DNA of 64,000 nt, from the NCBI RefSeq assembly GCF_022179405.1, contig NZ_BPQT01000007.1, positions 1 through 64,000 on the forward strand, written 5' to 3'. Below the pieces are notes generated by a model, which saw only the letters and a list, made by a program, of their open reading frames with translations, was not told where the DNA came from and did not search any database. Of the stretch, positions 1 through 8,756 are shown in pieces. The DNA is from Methylobacterium marchantiae (GTDB taxonomy: Bacteria; Pseudomonadota; Alphaproteobacteria; Rhizobiales; Beijerinckiaceae). The position numbers were made by a program, and so were the translations under genes. How positions within the stretch are numbered: the stretch's first letter is position 1; the number at the start of each line of letters is the position of its first letter.

Positions 1-283
1 CGGCGTCCCGCGTCCCCCTCTTGGGGCTTCGCTTGGGTCGAGAGTCTTGGGTCGGGTTTCTCGGGTCGGGTTTCTTGGGCCATGCCCCCGGCGCTTTTCT
101 GCGCGCGGGGGTGAAGGTATGTGGAGAGCCGGTGGTGCGCGTGTCCTTCTCGCCTCTGCGGGAGACGATGGCCGCCCGCCAGCCAAGTCGGATGAGGGGA
201 GCGCCATCTCCGGAAGCATCGCCCCCTCTCGCGGTCGCTCCGCGACCACCCTCCCCCGCAGAGGGGGGATGGTCGGTGCGGCC
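1..283. other. Non-coding left edge
   Basis: No convincing gene is seen here; open frames are GC-driven shadows. The stretch holds a 14-bp tandem duplication (GGGTCGGGTTTCTC at 49-62, then the same unit with one change at 63-76). A GC hairpin (GGTCGC/GCGACC around 235-250) and a C-rich/G-rich inverted repeat (about 248-273) lie just beyond the yebC stop. They could terminate yebC on the minus strand, but neither is followed by a clear U-tract. Confidence 0.4.
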
Positions 284-1030
284 TCAGCCTTCGAGCTTGG
301 CCATCAGCGCGTCGGACAGCGCGAAGTTGACGTAGACGTTCTGGACGTCGTCCTGGTCCTCGATGACCTCCACGAGGCGGACAAGCTTCTCGCCGGTCTC
401 GTCGTCGACATCGATCGTGTCGTGGGCCTTCCACACCAGGGCGGTGCGGCGCGGCTCGCCGAACCGGGCCTCCAGGGCCTTCGAGACCTCGGCGTAGGAA
501 TCGAGGGCACAGGTGACCTCGTGGCCGTCCTCGGAGGAGCGCACGTCGTCGGCGCCGGCCTCGATGGCGGCTTCCAGCATCGTGTCGGCATCGGCCACGG
601 AGACGTCGAAGGCGACGATCCCGACATGGTCGAACAGGAAGGCGACGGCGCCGGTCTCGGCGAGGTTGCCGCCGGATTTGGTGAAGGCCGAGCGCACGTC
701 GGAGGCGGTGCGGTTGCGGTTGTCGGTCTGCGCCTCGACGATGAGGGCGACGCCGCCGGGGCCGTAGCCCTCGTAGCGGACCTCCTCGTAGTTCTCGGCA
801 TCGGCGCCGGAGGCCTTCTTGATGGCGCGCTCGATATTGTCCTTGGGCACGTTCTCGGCCCGGGCCGCGATGATGGCGGCGCGCAGGCGGGCATTCATCG
901 CCGGATCGGGCATGCCGAGCTTGGCCGCCACCGTGATCTCGCGGGCGAGCTTGCCGAAGAGCTTGGAGCGGACCGCGTCGACGCGGCCCTTGCGGTGCAT
1001 GATGTTCTTGAACTGGGAATGGCCGGCCAT
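284..1030 (-). CDS. yebC: YebC/PmpR (TACO1) family protein
   Basis: A 248-residue cytoplasmic protein of the YebC/TACO1 family. The family was long called a transcriptional regulator; recent work ties it to the ribosome, where it relieves translational stalling. The start was set at the diagnostic N-terminus [10 protein letters not shown] (ATG at 1028-1030); the open frame runs 66 codons further upstream but that part has no family similarity. The basic N-terminal motif ([12 protein letters not shown]) and the [10 protein letters not shown] signature near residues 87-96 are intact, and the length is typical. It stands alone: the next gene in the same direction stops about 300 bp upstream. Whether ruvC lies beyond the left edge, a common arrangement, cannot be seen. 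Confidence 0.95.
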   Translation of the reverse strand: MAGHSQFKNIMHRKGRVDAVRSKLFGKLAREITVAAKLGMPDPAMNARLRAAIIAARAENVPKDNIERAIKKASGADAENYEEVRYEGYGPGGVALIVEAQTDNRNRTASDVRSAFTKSGGNLAETGAVAFLFDHVGIVAFDVSVADADTMLEAAIEAGADDVRSSEDGHEVTCALDSYAEVSKALEARFGEPRRTALVWKAHDTIDVDDETGEKLVRLVEVIEDQDDVQNVYVNFALSDALMAKLEG

Positions 1031-1124
1031 GGCGTGACCTTGGGTCGTGTCGGAGGTGGAGCGGAAGTGCGCGCATGCGTCGCCGCAGCGGGATCGGGCC
1101 GGGTTATAGGCCGGGTCCGCGCAT

Positions 1125-1162
1125 CGAGGCAACGCGAACTCCTCCGAGGCAACGCGAACTCC
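1125..1162. repeat. 18-bp direct repeat, two copies
   Basis: CGAGGCAACGCGAACTCC occurs at 1125-1142 and again at 1145-1162, separated by 2 bp, in the gap between yebC and the cbbY-like gene. A GC hairpin (CGGGGCC/GGCCCCG, 1181-1200) lies beside it and could mark the end of the cbbY operon transcript. Function unknown. Confidence 0.6.
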
Positions 1163-1327
1163 GCCCCGGCGTTGGTGCGGCGGGGCCTTTCGCGGCCCCG
1201 ACGAGGTCCAGCACGATGGCAGGCACACCGGACGGCGAGGCTCGACGGCCGTGGTGGCGGCTCGCTCTCACCGCCTGCCTCGGCCTCGTTGCCGGGGCGA
1301 CGCTGTTCCCGCGCCCGGCGAAGGGCG

Positions 1328-2077
1328 TCAGCCCTCGCCCCGATCGTGCCAATCCGCCAAAGCCGCGAGGGTGACGATCCCGCCGGGCCAGGAGACCCCC
1401 GCGAGGTGCCGGTGGGGCGCCTCCGGCTCGCCGAGGTCGGACACCGCCGAGAACGCGCCCTCCAGGCTGTGGCCGCCGGTATAGCGGCTGCGGGTGGCGA
1501 CCACGGGCAGGCCCGCATCCAGCGCCGAGCGGATGCCGGCGGCGGAATCCTCGAAGGCGATCGCCTCGCTGGGCCGCACGCCCAGCCGCGTCAGCGCCAG
1601 TACGAACACGTCGGGATGGGGCTTCTTGCGCTCGGCCTCGTCCCCGCAGGCGATGACATCGAACGGGCTGCCCTCGGGGAAGTTGACGGCCACCAGGGTA
1701 TCGACGTTGGGGCGGCTCGTGGTGCTGGCCACCGCGAGCCGCAGGCCGGCACGCTTCGCTTCCCCGACGAGGCGGGCGATGCCGGGGCGCAGCTCCAGCG
1801 CCCCCCGCGTGACGAGGTGGCCGTAGAGCGCGGTCTTGCGGTCGTGGATCTCGCCCATCTGCGCGAGCCGTCCGGCATCCGGCTCGCCATGCTCGGTCCG
1901 CACGTAATGCGCGAGCCGCTCCTTGCCGCCCATGACGGTGAGGAGGTCGGCATAGAGCTCGGGCGACCAGTGCCAGTCGAGCCCCATCTCGGAGAAAGCC
2001 CGGTTGAAGGCCTGCCGGTGCAGGTCCTCGGTCTCGGCCAGGGTCCCGTCGACGTCGAAGATCAGCGCCTTCAACAT
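1328..2077 (-). CDS. cbbY: HAD-family phosphatase, CbbY-like
   Basis: A 249-residue HAD-superfamily hydrolase. All four motifs are visible: DVDGT with nucleophile D8 and D10, S118, K151/K152 in KKPHPDVF, and E176-D177 in EDSAAGI. The insert cap and KKPHPD sequence fit the CbbY subgroup, which in autotrophs dephosphorylates xylulose-1,5-bisphosphate, a misfire inhibitor of RuBisCO. Its start overlaps the rpe stop by 7 bp, so it is the last gene of the fbp-prk-rpe-cbbY operon. No RuBisCO is in view, so its substrate here may be another sugar phosphate. A generic phosphoglycolate or beta-phosphoglucomutase-type phosphatase is the alternative. Confidence 0.8.
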   Translation of the reverse strand: MLKALIFDVDGTLAETEDLHRQAFNRAFSEMGLDWHWSPELYADLLTVMGGKERLAHYVRTEHGEPDAGRLAQMGEIHDRKTALYGHLVTRGALELRPGIARLVGEAKRAGLRLAVASTTSRPNVDTLVAVNFPEGSPFDVIACGDEAERKKPHPDVFVLALTRLGVRPSEAIAFEDSAAGIRSALDAGLPVVATRSRYTGGHSLEGAFSAVSDLGEPEAPHRHLAGVSWPGGIVTLAALADWHDRGEG

Positions 2078-2745
2078 GCGACGGTGCCGCCCGCGCCCGC
2101 CCGGATCGCAGCGATGCGCTCGGCATATCCGGCCGGCCCGCCCTTGAACACGGCGTTGCCGGCCACGAACGCGTTGGCTCCGGCGGCGGCGGCGAGGCCG
2201 ACATTCTCCGGCGTGATGCCGCCATCCACCTCGATGTCGATGTCGCGGCCCGCACTCATCGCCTTGATCCGGGCGATCGTCTCCAGCGTCGAGGGAATGA
2301 AGCTCTGGCCGCCGAAGCCCGGATTGACCGTCATCACCAGGACGAGATCGACCATGTCGATCAGCGGCTCGATGGCGCTGGCCGGCGTGCCGGGGTTCAG
2401 GGCGATGCCGGCGCGCTTGCCGAGGTTGAGGATGGTCTGGAGCGAGCGATGGATATGCGGGCCGGCCTCCACATGGACCGAGATCGCATCCGCCCCCGCC
2501 TCGGCGAAGGCCGCGAGATAGGGGTCGGCGGGCGCGATCATCAGGTGGACGTCGAACACCTTGGCGCTGTGCGGCCTGAGAGCCTTCACCACGCCGGGGC
2601 CGAAGGTGATGTTGGGCACGAAATGCCCGTCCATGACGTCGAGATGGATCCAGTCCGCCCCCGCCTCGGACACCGCGCGGACTTCCTCGCCGAGATTGGC
2701 GAAATCGGCGGAGAGGATCGAGGGAGAGATGATGGGGCCGGTCAT
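2071..2745 (-). CDS. rpe: Ribulose-phosphate 3-epimerase
   Basis: A 224-residue TIM-barrel enzyme that interconverts ribulose-5-phosphate and xylulose-5-phosphate in the pentose-phosphate and Calvin-type pathways. The metal ligands H34, D36, H67 and D174 are in place, as is the phosphate loop NPGFGGQ (141-147). ATG at 2743-2745 begins [11 protein letters not shown], the normal family start; 25 extra upstream codons in frame look non-coding. It overlaps cbbY by 7 bp and lies about 95 bp downstream of prk, all on the minus strand, consistent with one operon feeding pentose phosphates to phosphoribulokinase. Confidence 0.96.
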   Translation of the reverse strand: MTGPIISPSILSADFANLGEEVRAVSEAGADWIHLDVMDGHFVPNITFGPGVVKALRPHSAKVFDVHLMIAPADPYLAAFAEAGADAISVHVEAGPHIHRSLQTILNLGKRAGIALNPGTPASAIEPLIDMVDLVLVMTVNPGFGGQSFIPSTLETIARIKAMSAGRDIDIEVDGGITPENVGLAAAAGANAFVAGNAVFKGGPAGYAERIAAIRAGAGGTVAC

Positions 2746-2839
2746 GCGTGTCGTCTTCCAGGCTGTCTCGTCACCGAGATGTCTCTTACATAGTCGCCGA
2801 TCCGGGCGCGGCACCGGCACCCGGACATGGGTCCACCTC

Positions 2840-3700
2840 TCAGGCGAGCCGGCGCTTGCGCTCCACCAATTGCATGATGATCGGCGTGAGGATGAGCTGC
2901 ATCGCGAGGTCGAGCTTGCCCCCCGGGATCACGATGGAATTGGCCCGGCTCATGAAGGAGCCCTGGATCATCGAGATCAGGTAGGAGAAATCGATGCCCT
3001 TCGGGTCCTTGAAGCGGATCACCACCATCGATTCGTCGGCGGTGGGGATCCAGCGCGCGATGAAGGGGTTGGAGGTGTCCACCGTCGGCACGCGCTGGAA
3101 GTTGATGTCCGTCCAGGTGAATTGCGGGCAGATCGTCTGCACGTAATCCGGCATGCGCCGCAGGATCACGTCGGTGACGGCCTCGGTGGAATAGCCGCGG
3201 AACGAGCGGTCCCGGTGCAGCTTCTGGATCCATTCGAGGTTGATCACCGGCACCACGCCGATCTTGAGATCGGCGTAGCGGGCCATGTCGACATTGTCGT
3301 CGACGACGCAGCCGTGAAGGCCCTCGTAGAACAGCAGGTCCGAGCCCGGCGGGAAGTCCTCCCAGGGGGTGAAGGTGCCGGGCTTGGCGCCGTAGGTCTG
3401 CGCATCGGCCGCGTCGTGGACGTAGTGCCGCGTCCGCCCCGTGCCGGACTCGCCGTAGGAGCGGAACACCTCCTCCAGTTCGGGCAGGAGATTGGCGCGG
3501 GGCGCGAAATGGCTGAGCGTCGGCTCCTCCGCCATCGCCTTGCGCATGGCGTTGCGATCGAGGGCGTGGAACGCGTCGCCCTCGATGTAGACGGCGCTCA
3601 CATCCTCGCGGCGGAAGATCTGCTCGAACGTATTGCGCACGGAGGTCGTGCCGGCGCCGGACGAGCCGGTGACCGAGATGATGGGGTGACGCGCCGACAT
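2840..3700 (-). CDS. prk: Phosphoribulokinase (class I)
   Basis: A 286-residue proteobacterial-type phosphoribulokinase that phosphorylates ribulose-5-phosphate to ribulose-1,5-bisphosphate with ATP. The P-loop GSSGAGTTS is at residues 12-20, with the Thr in place of the usual Lys that is characteristic of this family. The family motifs YIEGDAFH and [13 protein letters not shown] follow. It sits 34 bp downstream of fbp in the same direction. No RuBisCO genes are in the window. In Methylorubrum extorquens, phosphoribulokinase is known to be required for methylotrophy without RuBisCO, because its product acts as an effector for the LysR regulator QscR. The adjacent CbbR-type gene makes that reading attractive here, by inference. 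Confidence 0.96.
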   Translation of the reverse strand: MSARHPIISVTGSSGAGTTSVRNTFEQIFRREDVSAVYIEGDAFHALDRNAMRKAMAEEPTLSHFAPRANLLPELEEVFRSYGESGTGRTRHYVHDAADAQTYGAKPGTFTPWEDFPPGSDLLFYEGLHGCVVDDNVDMARYADLKIGVVPVINLEWIQKLHRDRSFRGYSTEAVTDVILRRMPDYVQTICPQFTWTDINFQRVPTVDTSNPFIARWIPTADESMVVIRFKDPKGIDFSYLISMIQGSFMSRANSIVIPGGKLDLAMQLILTPIIMQLVERKRRLA

Positions 3701-3734
3701 GAACGATGCCCGACCGGTTCCAGCCCGTATCCGA

Positions 3735-4796
3735 TCAGCCGCGCATCAGGCCGCGCTGGCCGAAGAGCGGCGAGCGGCCGGCGGCGGGATTGCGGCCGCC
3801 GTAATACTTGGCGACGACGGCCACGTCCTCGGTCGAACCGAAGACCAGCGGAACGCGCTCGTGGATGCCGGTCGCGCCGATGTCGAGGATACGGTTGGCG
3901 CCGTCGGTGGCGGCGGCACCGGCCTGCTCCATCAGCATGGCGATGGGGGCGGCCTCGTAGAGAAGGCGCAGGCGCCCCTGGGCGTAGCCCTTCCGGTTGT
4001 CGCCCGGATACAGGAACACGCCGCCGCGGATGAGGACCCGCTGCGCGTCGGCCACGAGGGAGCCGAGCCAGCGCATGTTGAAGTCCTTGTCGAGGGGGCC
4101 GTCGGAACCGGCCAGGCAATCCTCGATGTAGGCCTTCACCGGCGTGTCCCAGTGACGGGCATTGGAGGCGTTGATGGCGTATTCCTTGGCGGCCGGCACC
4201 ACCTCGATCGCGGGGCTGGTGAGGCGGAACACGCGCTCGGCCCGGTCGAGGGTGTAGATCTGCGTGCCGAAGCCCAGGGTGACGACGAGGGAGGTCGCGG
4301 GGCCGTAGGTGACGAAGCCGGCGGCGAGCTGCGCCGTTCCCGGACTCGTGAACGAGCCGATCGGGTTCTCCGGCGTCGATCCCACGGGGCGGATGCCGAA
4401 GATCGACCCCACTGCCATGTTCACGCCGATATTGGACGAGCCGTCCAGGGGATCGATGGCGACGGCCAGGGGGGCGCCCGCATTGAGGAGCATGACGCCC
4501 TCGGCCTCCTCGGAGGCGACCTCCGCCACCGGCGCGCCGCGCAAAGCCTCGGTGAAGCGCTCGTGGGCCAGCACGTCGAGGGCCTTCTGGACGTCGCCGT
4601 CGCTGTTCTGCTCGCCCTGGGCGGCCAGGTCGCCGCCTCCGAGGGCGCCGCGACCGATGACCTCGCTCACATCGACGGCCGCCTCGGCGCAGGCCGCGAT
4701 GACGGCGGCCACATCGGCCAAAGCCGGATCGGCGGCCACGGCAAGGGCGAGGCATGCATCGAGCCGAGACCCGATCTCCAGAGACCCCATCGACAT
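3735..4796 (-). CDS. fbp: Class 1 fructose-1,6-bisphosphatase
   Basis: A 353-residue FBPase I that hydrolyses fructose-1,6-bisphosphate to fructose-6-phosphate, used in gluconeogenesis and Calvin-type cycles. The metal-site acidic cluster SEE (95-97) and DPLDGSSN (115-122) are intact, and the C-terminal IHERVPLVFGS segment matches the family. It is the first gene of the leftward operon fbp-prk-rpe-cbbY, divergent from the LysR regulator across a 194-bp gap. That layout is typical of cbb operons controlled by CbbR. MSMGS and MGS are equally possible starts two codons apart. Confidence 0.95.
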   Translation of the reverse strand: MSMGSLEIGSRLDACLALAVAADPALADVAAVIAACAEAAVDVSEVIGRGALGGGDLAAQGEQNSDGDVQKALDVLAHERFTEALRGAPVAEVASEEAEGVMLLNAGAPLAVAIDPLDGSSNIGVNMAVGSIFGIRPVGSTPENPIGSFTSPGTAQLAAGFVTYGPATSLVVTLGFGTQIYTLDRAERVFRLTSPAIEVVPAAKEYAINASNARHWDTPVKAYIEDCLAGSDGPLDKDFNMRWLGSLVADAQRVLIRGGVFLYPGDNRKGYAQGRLRLLYEAAPIAMLMEQAGAAATDGANRILDIGATGIHERVPLVFGSTEDVAVVAKYYGGRNPAAGRSPLFGQRGLMRG

Positions 4797-4990
4797 CCGC
4801 TCACGTCCTCTTCATCGACCCACCGGCAAATCCGGCTTCTCATCGTCCATCCGGCCGGGCGTCCGGCCCCGGATGCCGCCATTTGCACGATAGCGCCGCC
4901 ATCAACCAGAGCACCAGACGGGCAATCCCCCTGCAAAGAAGGAATTCTGAAAAAACTTGCGGGCGGTTCCAAAAAAACTAAAAACGCCGA
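4797..4990. promoter_or_regulatory. Divergent fbp / cbbR-type promoter region
   Basis: This 194-bp gap separates the leftward fbp operon from the rightward LysR gene. Its right third (about 4930-4990) is A-rich compared with the flanking DNA and carries runs of six and seven A residues. LysR regulators usually bind T-N11-A dyads in exactly such a divergent gap, so this is the expected operator region. I cannot single out one convincing dyad by eye. Confidence 0.5.
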
Positions 4991-5947
4991 ATGCGCAACC
5001 TTTCGCTCAAGCAACTCCAGGCCGTCGCAGCGGTCGCCCGTCTCGGGACGATGACCCGCGCGGCGCAGGAACTCAACGTCACCTCGGCGGCGCTCTACGC
5101 CCGCATCCGCCAGCTGGAGGAGGAGGCGGGGCTGCTGCTGTTCGACCGAACGCCGACGGGCCTCAAGCCGACCGATGCCGGCCGGGAGATGCTGTGGGCG
5201 ATCGACAGCATCAACACGGTGCTCGAAACCTGCGCCGACCGGCTCCAGACGCTCAAGGGCGGAAGCGGCGGCCGGGTCGCCATGGGCGTGGTGTCCACAG
5301 CCAAGTACTTCACGCCTCAGATCATCGCCGGCTTCGTCGCCCGCTATCCCGCCGTGGAGATCAACCTCGTGGTCGGCAATCGCGGCGCCATGGTCGAGGC
5401 GCTCCGCAATTACGAGATCGACTTCGCGATCATGGGCCGCCCGCCGCGCGACTTCGCCATCGAGGCCGAGATGTTCGGCGCGCATCCGCTGGTGATCATC
5501 GCCGCTCCCGGCCATCGCCTCAGCGGGCGCACCAATCTCACGCGAGCGGATCTGGCGGAGGAATCCTTCCTCGTGCGCGAGGAAGGATCGGGCACCCGCA
5601 CGGTGTTCGAGGAGTTCATGTCCGGCATCATGATCCAGCGCGCCAAGCTCGGCATCGATTCCGGCTCCAACGAGACGATCAAGCAGGCGGTCATGGCCGG
5701 GCTCGGCATCGCCCTCATCTCCGGCCACACGGTGGCGGCCGAGGTCGAGAGCGGGCGCATGGTCCTGCTCGACGTGCAGGGCTTGCCGATCCGCCGCGAC
5801 TGGTACGTGGTCCGCCGCGCCGACAAGGTGCTGGGGCCGGCGGCGGCGGCGTTCTGGGACTACACGGTGAAGGAGGGCGGGCGGCGGCTGCCGCGCCTGG
5901 CCTTGAAACCGGCCGTCAGCTCGATCACCGCGGAGTTCGAGGCGTGA
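4991..5947 (+). CDS. cbbR: LysR-family regulator, CbbR/QscR type
   Basis: A 318-residue LysR-type transcriptional regulator. An N-terminal winged helix-turn-helix (about 1-62, with RAAQELNVTSAALYARIRQLEEE) is followed by a two-lobed co-inducer domain (about 90-295). The gene is divergent from fbp-prk, the classical position of CbbR. In Methylorubrum the CbbR homologue QscR activates serine-cycle genes and senses ribulose-1,5-bisphosphate, so this gene may be that regulator or a paralogue. The sequence alone does not settle which. No obvious Shine-Dalgarno precedes ATG 4991. Its TGA overlaps the GTG of the next gene by 4 bp, indicating translational coupling. Confidence 0.88.
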   Translation: MRNLSLKQLQAVAAVARLGTMTRAAQELNVTSAALYARIRQLEEEAGLLLFDRTPTGLKPTDAGREMLWAIDSINTVLETCADRLQTLKGGSGGRVAMGVVSTAKYFTPQIIAGFVARYPAVEINLVVGNRGAMVEALRNYEIDFAIMGRPPRDFAIEAEMFGAHPLVIIAAPGHRLSGRTNLTRADLAEESFLVREEGSGTRTVFEEFMSGIMIQRAKLGIDSGSNETIKQAVMAGLGIALISGHTVAAEVESGRMVLLDVQGLPIRRDWYVVRRADKVLGPAAAAFWDYTVKEGGRRLPRLALKPAVSSITAEFEA

Positions 5948-7179
5948 GCGAGACCGGGATCGTCATCGTCGGCGCCGGTCAGGCCGGGTTCCAGGCGGCG
6001 GCCTCCCTGCGAGAGGCGGGCCATGCCGGCCCGGTGACGATGATCGGCGACGAGCCGAGCCTGCCCTATCAGCGTCCGCCCCTGTCGAAAGCCTATCTCG
6101 CCGGCAAGGTGGATGCGACCGGCCTGTTCCTGCGCGCTCCGGGCTTCTTCGCGGATCACCGCATCGCCTGCGAGACCTCCGTCCAGGCCGCATCGATCGA
6201 CCGGGCCGCCCAGCATGTCCGGCTCAGCGATGGACGCGACCTGGCCTACGATCATCTCATCCTGGCGACGGGATCGAGGAACCGGCCCCTGCCGGTGCCC
6301 GGAACCGACCTCGCCGGCGTCCACCAGCTGCGTTCGATCGCGGATGCCGACCGGATCCAGGCGGCTTTGGCCGAAGCGCGCAACGTCGCCATCATCGGCG
6401 CGGGCTTCATCGGGCTCGAATTCGCCAGCATCTGCGCCGCGCGCGGCCTCACCGTCACCGTCGTCGAGGCCGCGGATCGGCCCATGGCCCGAGCCGTCTC
6501 CGAGCCGATCGCCGCGTTCTTCCGGGAGACGCACGAGAGCGCCGGAATCCGCTTCCTGTTCGGCAACGGCGTCCAGGCCATCGAAGGCCGGGACGGTCGG
6601 GCCGAGGCGCTCCAATTGTCGGACGGCACCGCCTGCCCGGCCGATCTCGTCCTGATCGGCATCGGAGTGATCCCCAATCAGGACATCGCTGCGGAAGCAG
6701 GCCTCCGGGTCGAGGACGGCATCGTCGTCGATTCGGTCCTCGCCACCGACGATCCCTGCGTCTCGGCCGTCGGCGATTGCGCCCGGTTTCCGACGCGATT
6801 CGCCGCTCATGGCACAGCGCGGGTGGAATCCGTGCAGAACGCCATCGATCAGGGGCGCTGCGTCGCCGCCCGCATTGCAGGGCGCGCCACGCCCTACGAT
6901 GCCGTCCCGTGGTTCTGGAGCGACCAGGGCGGGCACAAGCTGCAGATGGTGGGGCTGCCGATCCCGAGCGACGTCTCGGTGCGGCGCCGGACCGCCAACG
7001 GCTTCGCGGTGTTCCGCTATCGCGGCACCAGCGTCACCGGGATCGAGACCGTGGATTCGGCGGCCGAGCACATGGCCGCCCGCCGGATCATCGCGCGCGG
7101 CCTGTCGCCGACACCGGAGGAGGTCGCCGATCCGGCCTTCGACCTCAAGGCGCTGGCCATGGGACGCGGCGGCCCCTGA
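5944..7179 (+). CDS. Ferredoxin reductase-type FAD/NAD(P) oxidoreductase
   Basis: A 411-residue flavoprotein of the rhodocoxin/putidaredoxin/ferredoxin reductase family that moves electrons from NAD(P)H to a small iron-sulfur protein. The FAD-binding GAGQAG motif is at residues 9-14, YQRPPLSK near 43, LATGS near 103, a second Rossmann motif GAGFIG near 155, and a C-terminal reductase domain follows. The start is GTG at 5944, sharing GTGA with the upstream regulator. No ferredoxin or oxygenase partner is adjacent, so the electron acceptor is unknown. Coupling to a CbbR-type regulator suggests co-expression with carbon assimilation, which is inference. Confidence 0.85.
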   Translation: MSETGIVIVGAGQAGFQAAASLREAGHAGPVTMIGDEPSLPYQRPPLSKAYLAGKVDATGLFLRAPGFFADHRIACETSVQAASIDRAAQHVRLSDGRDLAYDHLILATGSRNRPLPVPGTDLAGVHQLRSIADADRIQAALAEARNVAIIGAGFIGLEFASICAARGLTVTVVEAADRPMARAVSEPIAAFFRETHESAGIRFLFGNGVQAIEGRDGRAEALQLSDGTACPADLVLIGIGVIPNQDIAAEAGLRVEDGIVVDSVLATDDPCVSAVGDCARFPTRFAAHGTARVESVQNAIDQGRCVAARIAGRATPYDAVPWFWSDQGGHKLQMVGLPIPSDVSVRRRTANGFAVFRYRGTSVTGIETVDSAAEHMAARRIIARGLSPTPEEVADPAFDLKALAMGRGGP

Positions 7180-7199
7180 CATACGCCTCCCGAACGGGC

Positions 7200-7320
7200 G
7201 GCCCGACCGTGTCGGGCCTAAGCAGGTTCGCGTTGGCAAGCCAACGCTTCACCCTGCTTAGCTTATTGATGTGTCGCAGGTTTTTGTCGCAGAACCGGCG
7301 ACCACTTCTGCGAAACCTGC
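7200..7320. repeat. Three nested inverted repeats between convergent genes
   Basis: Three dyads are packed end to end. GGCCCGAC/GTCGGGCC occupies 7200-7218. A compound stem has CTAAGCAGG/CCTGCTTAG at 7218-7226 and 7253-7261, with GCGTTGGC/GCCAACGC inside it. A third compound stem has GCAGGTTT/AAACCTGC at 7276-7283 and 7313-7320, with CGCAGAA/TTCTGCG inside it. AAGCAGGTT (7220-7228) is also complementary to 7314-7322, so alternative folds exist. The block lies between the convergent flavoprotein and XRE genes, where a bidirectional terminator or a REP-like element is plausible. Confidence 0.75.
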
Positions 7321-7327
7321 TTGGCCT

Positions 7328-7660
7328 TCAGTGATCGTTCTCGGTGGTCAGCGATCCGAGCCGGGTGCCTTCGTCGCCGCCCGTCTGGCGCAGGCCGACC
7401 CCGTTCTCGTTGCCCTCGCGGAAGACGATGCCGGCGGCCATGAGGGAACTTCGCAAAGCTTCGATCTGGCCCGATGGCGGGTCGCCGGCGCCGCTCTCAA
7501 AGGCTCTCACATCCTGCTCGGCCAAGCCGACCTTGGCCGCGAGGTCGGCCTCCGACCAGCCCAGCATGCCGCGCGCGGCGCGCGACTGGGCCGGGCTCAT
7601 GATATTCAGGCCCGCCACGCCCCGTCCGCTCTCGTCCAGTCCCGACAAAGCAAGCTCCAC
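7328..7660 (-). CDS. Small XRE-type helix-turn-helix protein
   Basis: A 110-residue protein from GTG at 7660, or 90 residues from the internal ATG at 7600. The core (SPAQSRAARGMLGWSEADLAAKVGL through VRAFESG) is a short Cro/C1-type helix-turn-helix; the C-terminus is polar and probably unstructured. Neither start has a strong ribosome-binding site. Stand-alone XRE proteins of this size are often regulators, but no operator or partner is evident. It converges on the flavoprotein gene, with the inverted-repeat block between them. Confidence 0.7.
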   Translation of the reverse strand: MELALSGLDESGRGVAGLNIMSPAQSRAARGMLGWSEADLAAKVGLAEQDVRAFESGAGDPPSGQIEALRSSLMAAGIVFREGNENGVGLRQTGGDEGTRLGSLTTENDH

Positions 7661-7955
7661 TCGTTCTGCGGTGCTCGAAACGCACCGACGCCTAAGCTGC
7701 TTTAACGAGGCTGATCTCGGGATAGTTCACGTCTAACCCGGGTGGATCGCCGTTTCGGACGGGATGACAACGAAAACTGACGCCGGACAGTCTTGACCAT
7801 ATTTGTGCTGGAATCTTATCGGAAGGGCGGTTCCTCGTCGTCGATGCGAAGCCTCGTCCGGCGAGGACTTGCGCGCCGCACGGTCGGCGACCGTGTCCCG
7901 GAGCCGGGGCGCGACGATGCGAGTCCGATTGGTGATGGCGAAGGAGGGCCTGACG

Positions 7956-8450
7956 ATGAGAGCGATGCTGTTCGCCGCGATGGCTTGTGCCGTGACGGCA
8001 GGGATGCCGGCGACGGACGCAATGGCGCAGGGAAACAACGTCACGGGTTTCGGCAAGGACAACCGCGAGAAGCCCGAGAAGAAGCAGTACGTTCCGGCCT
8101 CCAAGGCTCAGGAAAAGATGTTTCCCCTCGACGCGACCTGGACCGCCGTGAGCCTGAACGGGAAGCCCTTCAACGGCGCCGACCGCCCGAGCTTCATTAT
8201 CGACAAGCAGTACCGCGCCCGCGGCTATGGCGGCTGCAACACCTTCGCGGCCACGGCCTTCCCGCTGCGTGAGCAGCATCTCGCGGTCGGCCCCCTCGCT
8301 CTCACGAAGAAGCCCTGCGACAAGGGCACCGGCGCCACCGAGCAGGATTTCTTCATCGCCCTGCGCACGGCCGCCCAATGGGACCTCGTCGGCTCGCAAC
8401 TGGTGATCAAGAGCCAGAAGGGTGAGCTGAAGTTCGACCGCGCGCTCTGA
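7956..8450 (+). CDS. Secreted META/HslJ-domain protein
   Basis: A 164-residue exported protein. The start was chosen at ATG 7956 because a full AAGGAGG Shine-Dalgarno (7941-7947) precedes it, and the product then begins with a clear signal peptide (MRAMLFAAMACAVTAG, cleavage near AMA-Q). The mature part carries the META fold (TWTAVSLNGKPF, then ARGYGGCNTFAATAF near residues 82-96), found in HslJ and other envelope proteins. HslJ is linked to heat and novobiocin resistance in E. coli; the molecular role of the domain is unknown. Monocistronic. A possible TTGACC -35 element lies at 7793-7798, but no good -10 follows it. Confidence 0.82.
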   Translation: MRAMLFAAMACAVTAGMPATDAMAQGNNVTGFGKDNREKPEKKQYVPASKAQEKMFPLDATWTAVSLNGKPFNGADRPSFIIDKQYRARGYGGCNTFAATAFPLREQHLAVGPLALTKKPCDKGTGATEQDFFIALRTAAQWDLVGSQLVIKSQKGELKFDRAL

Positions 8451-8585
8451 GCGTGCCTCACATGGGATTCGTCGGCCTCGCTTTAACACCGCGTTGACGA
8501 CGATCCGAGGTCTCGGCTGCGGCTTTACCCCTCGTTCAACGCCCCCGTCGCCTTCTGCCGATCACGGCTGAGGCGAGGGAAGCGA

Positions 8586-8756
8586 ATGGTCAAGAGACTG
8601 GAATGGGCGACCGGTAGCGTCCTCAGGCGCGGCGCCGGCGAGGATTCGCTCTACATCTGCCCGCCGAGCCTGCATCCGGCAGCGTTCCGGATCGCGCTGA
8701 CCACGCCGCTCTGCGCGACCCTGCTCGTGCTCTCGGCAATGGTCCTGTTCTCCTGA
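8586..8756 (+). CDS. Possible small membrane protein
   Basis: A 56-codon frame read directly from the sequence, ATG 8586 to TGA 8754-8756, preceded by a purine-rich GAGGGAAGC that could serve as a ribosome-binding site. The product starts MVKRLEWATG, has a basic N-terminal half, and ends in a hydrophobic stretch (ALTTPLCATLLVLSAMVLFS) that could be one transmembrane helix. No family is recognised. It lies in an otherwise gene-free 578-bp gap between the META gene and cysK. A chance open frame in GC-rich DNA remains possible. Confidence 0.45.
   Translation: MVKRLEWATGSVLRRGAGEDSLYICPPSLHPAAFRIALTTPLCATLLVLSAMVLFS

Noticed and set aside
1216-1374. Possible 52-residue membrane protein ([20 protein letters not shown]...)
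   Set aside because: Its end overlaps the 3' end of the cbbY-like gene on the other strand. It has no ribosome-binding site, and the hydrophobic stretch can arise by chance.
47-2521. An 824-codon open frame on the plus strand
   Set aside because: It is antisense to yebC, cbbY and rpe, all strongly supported, and its composition is the low-complexity pattern of a GC-rich shadow frame.
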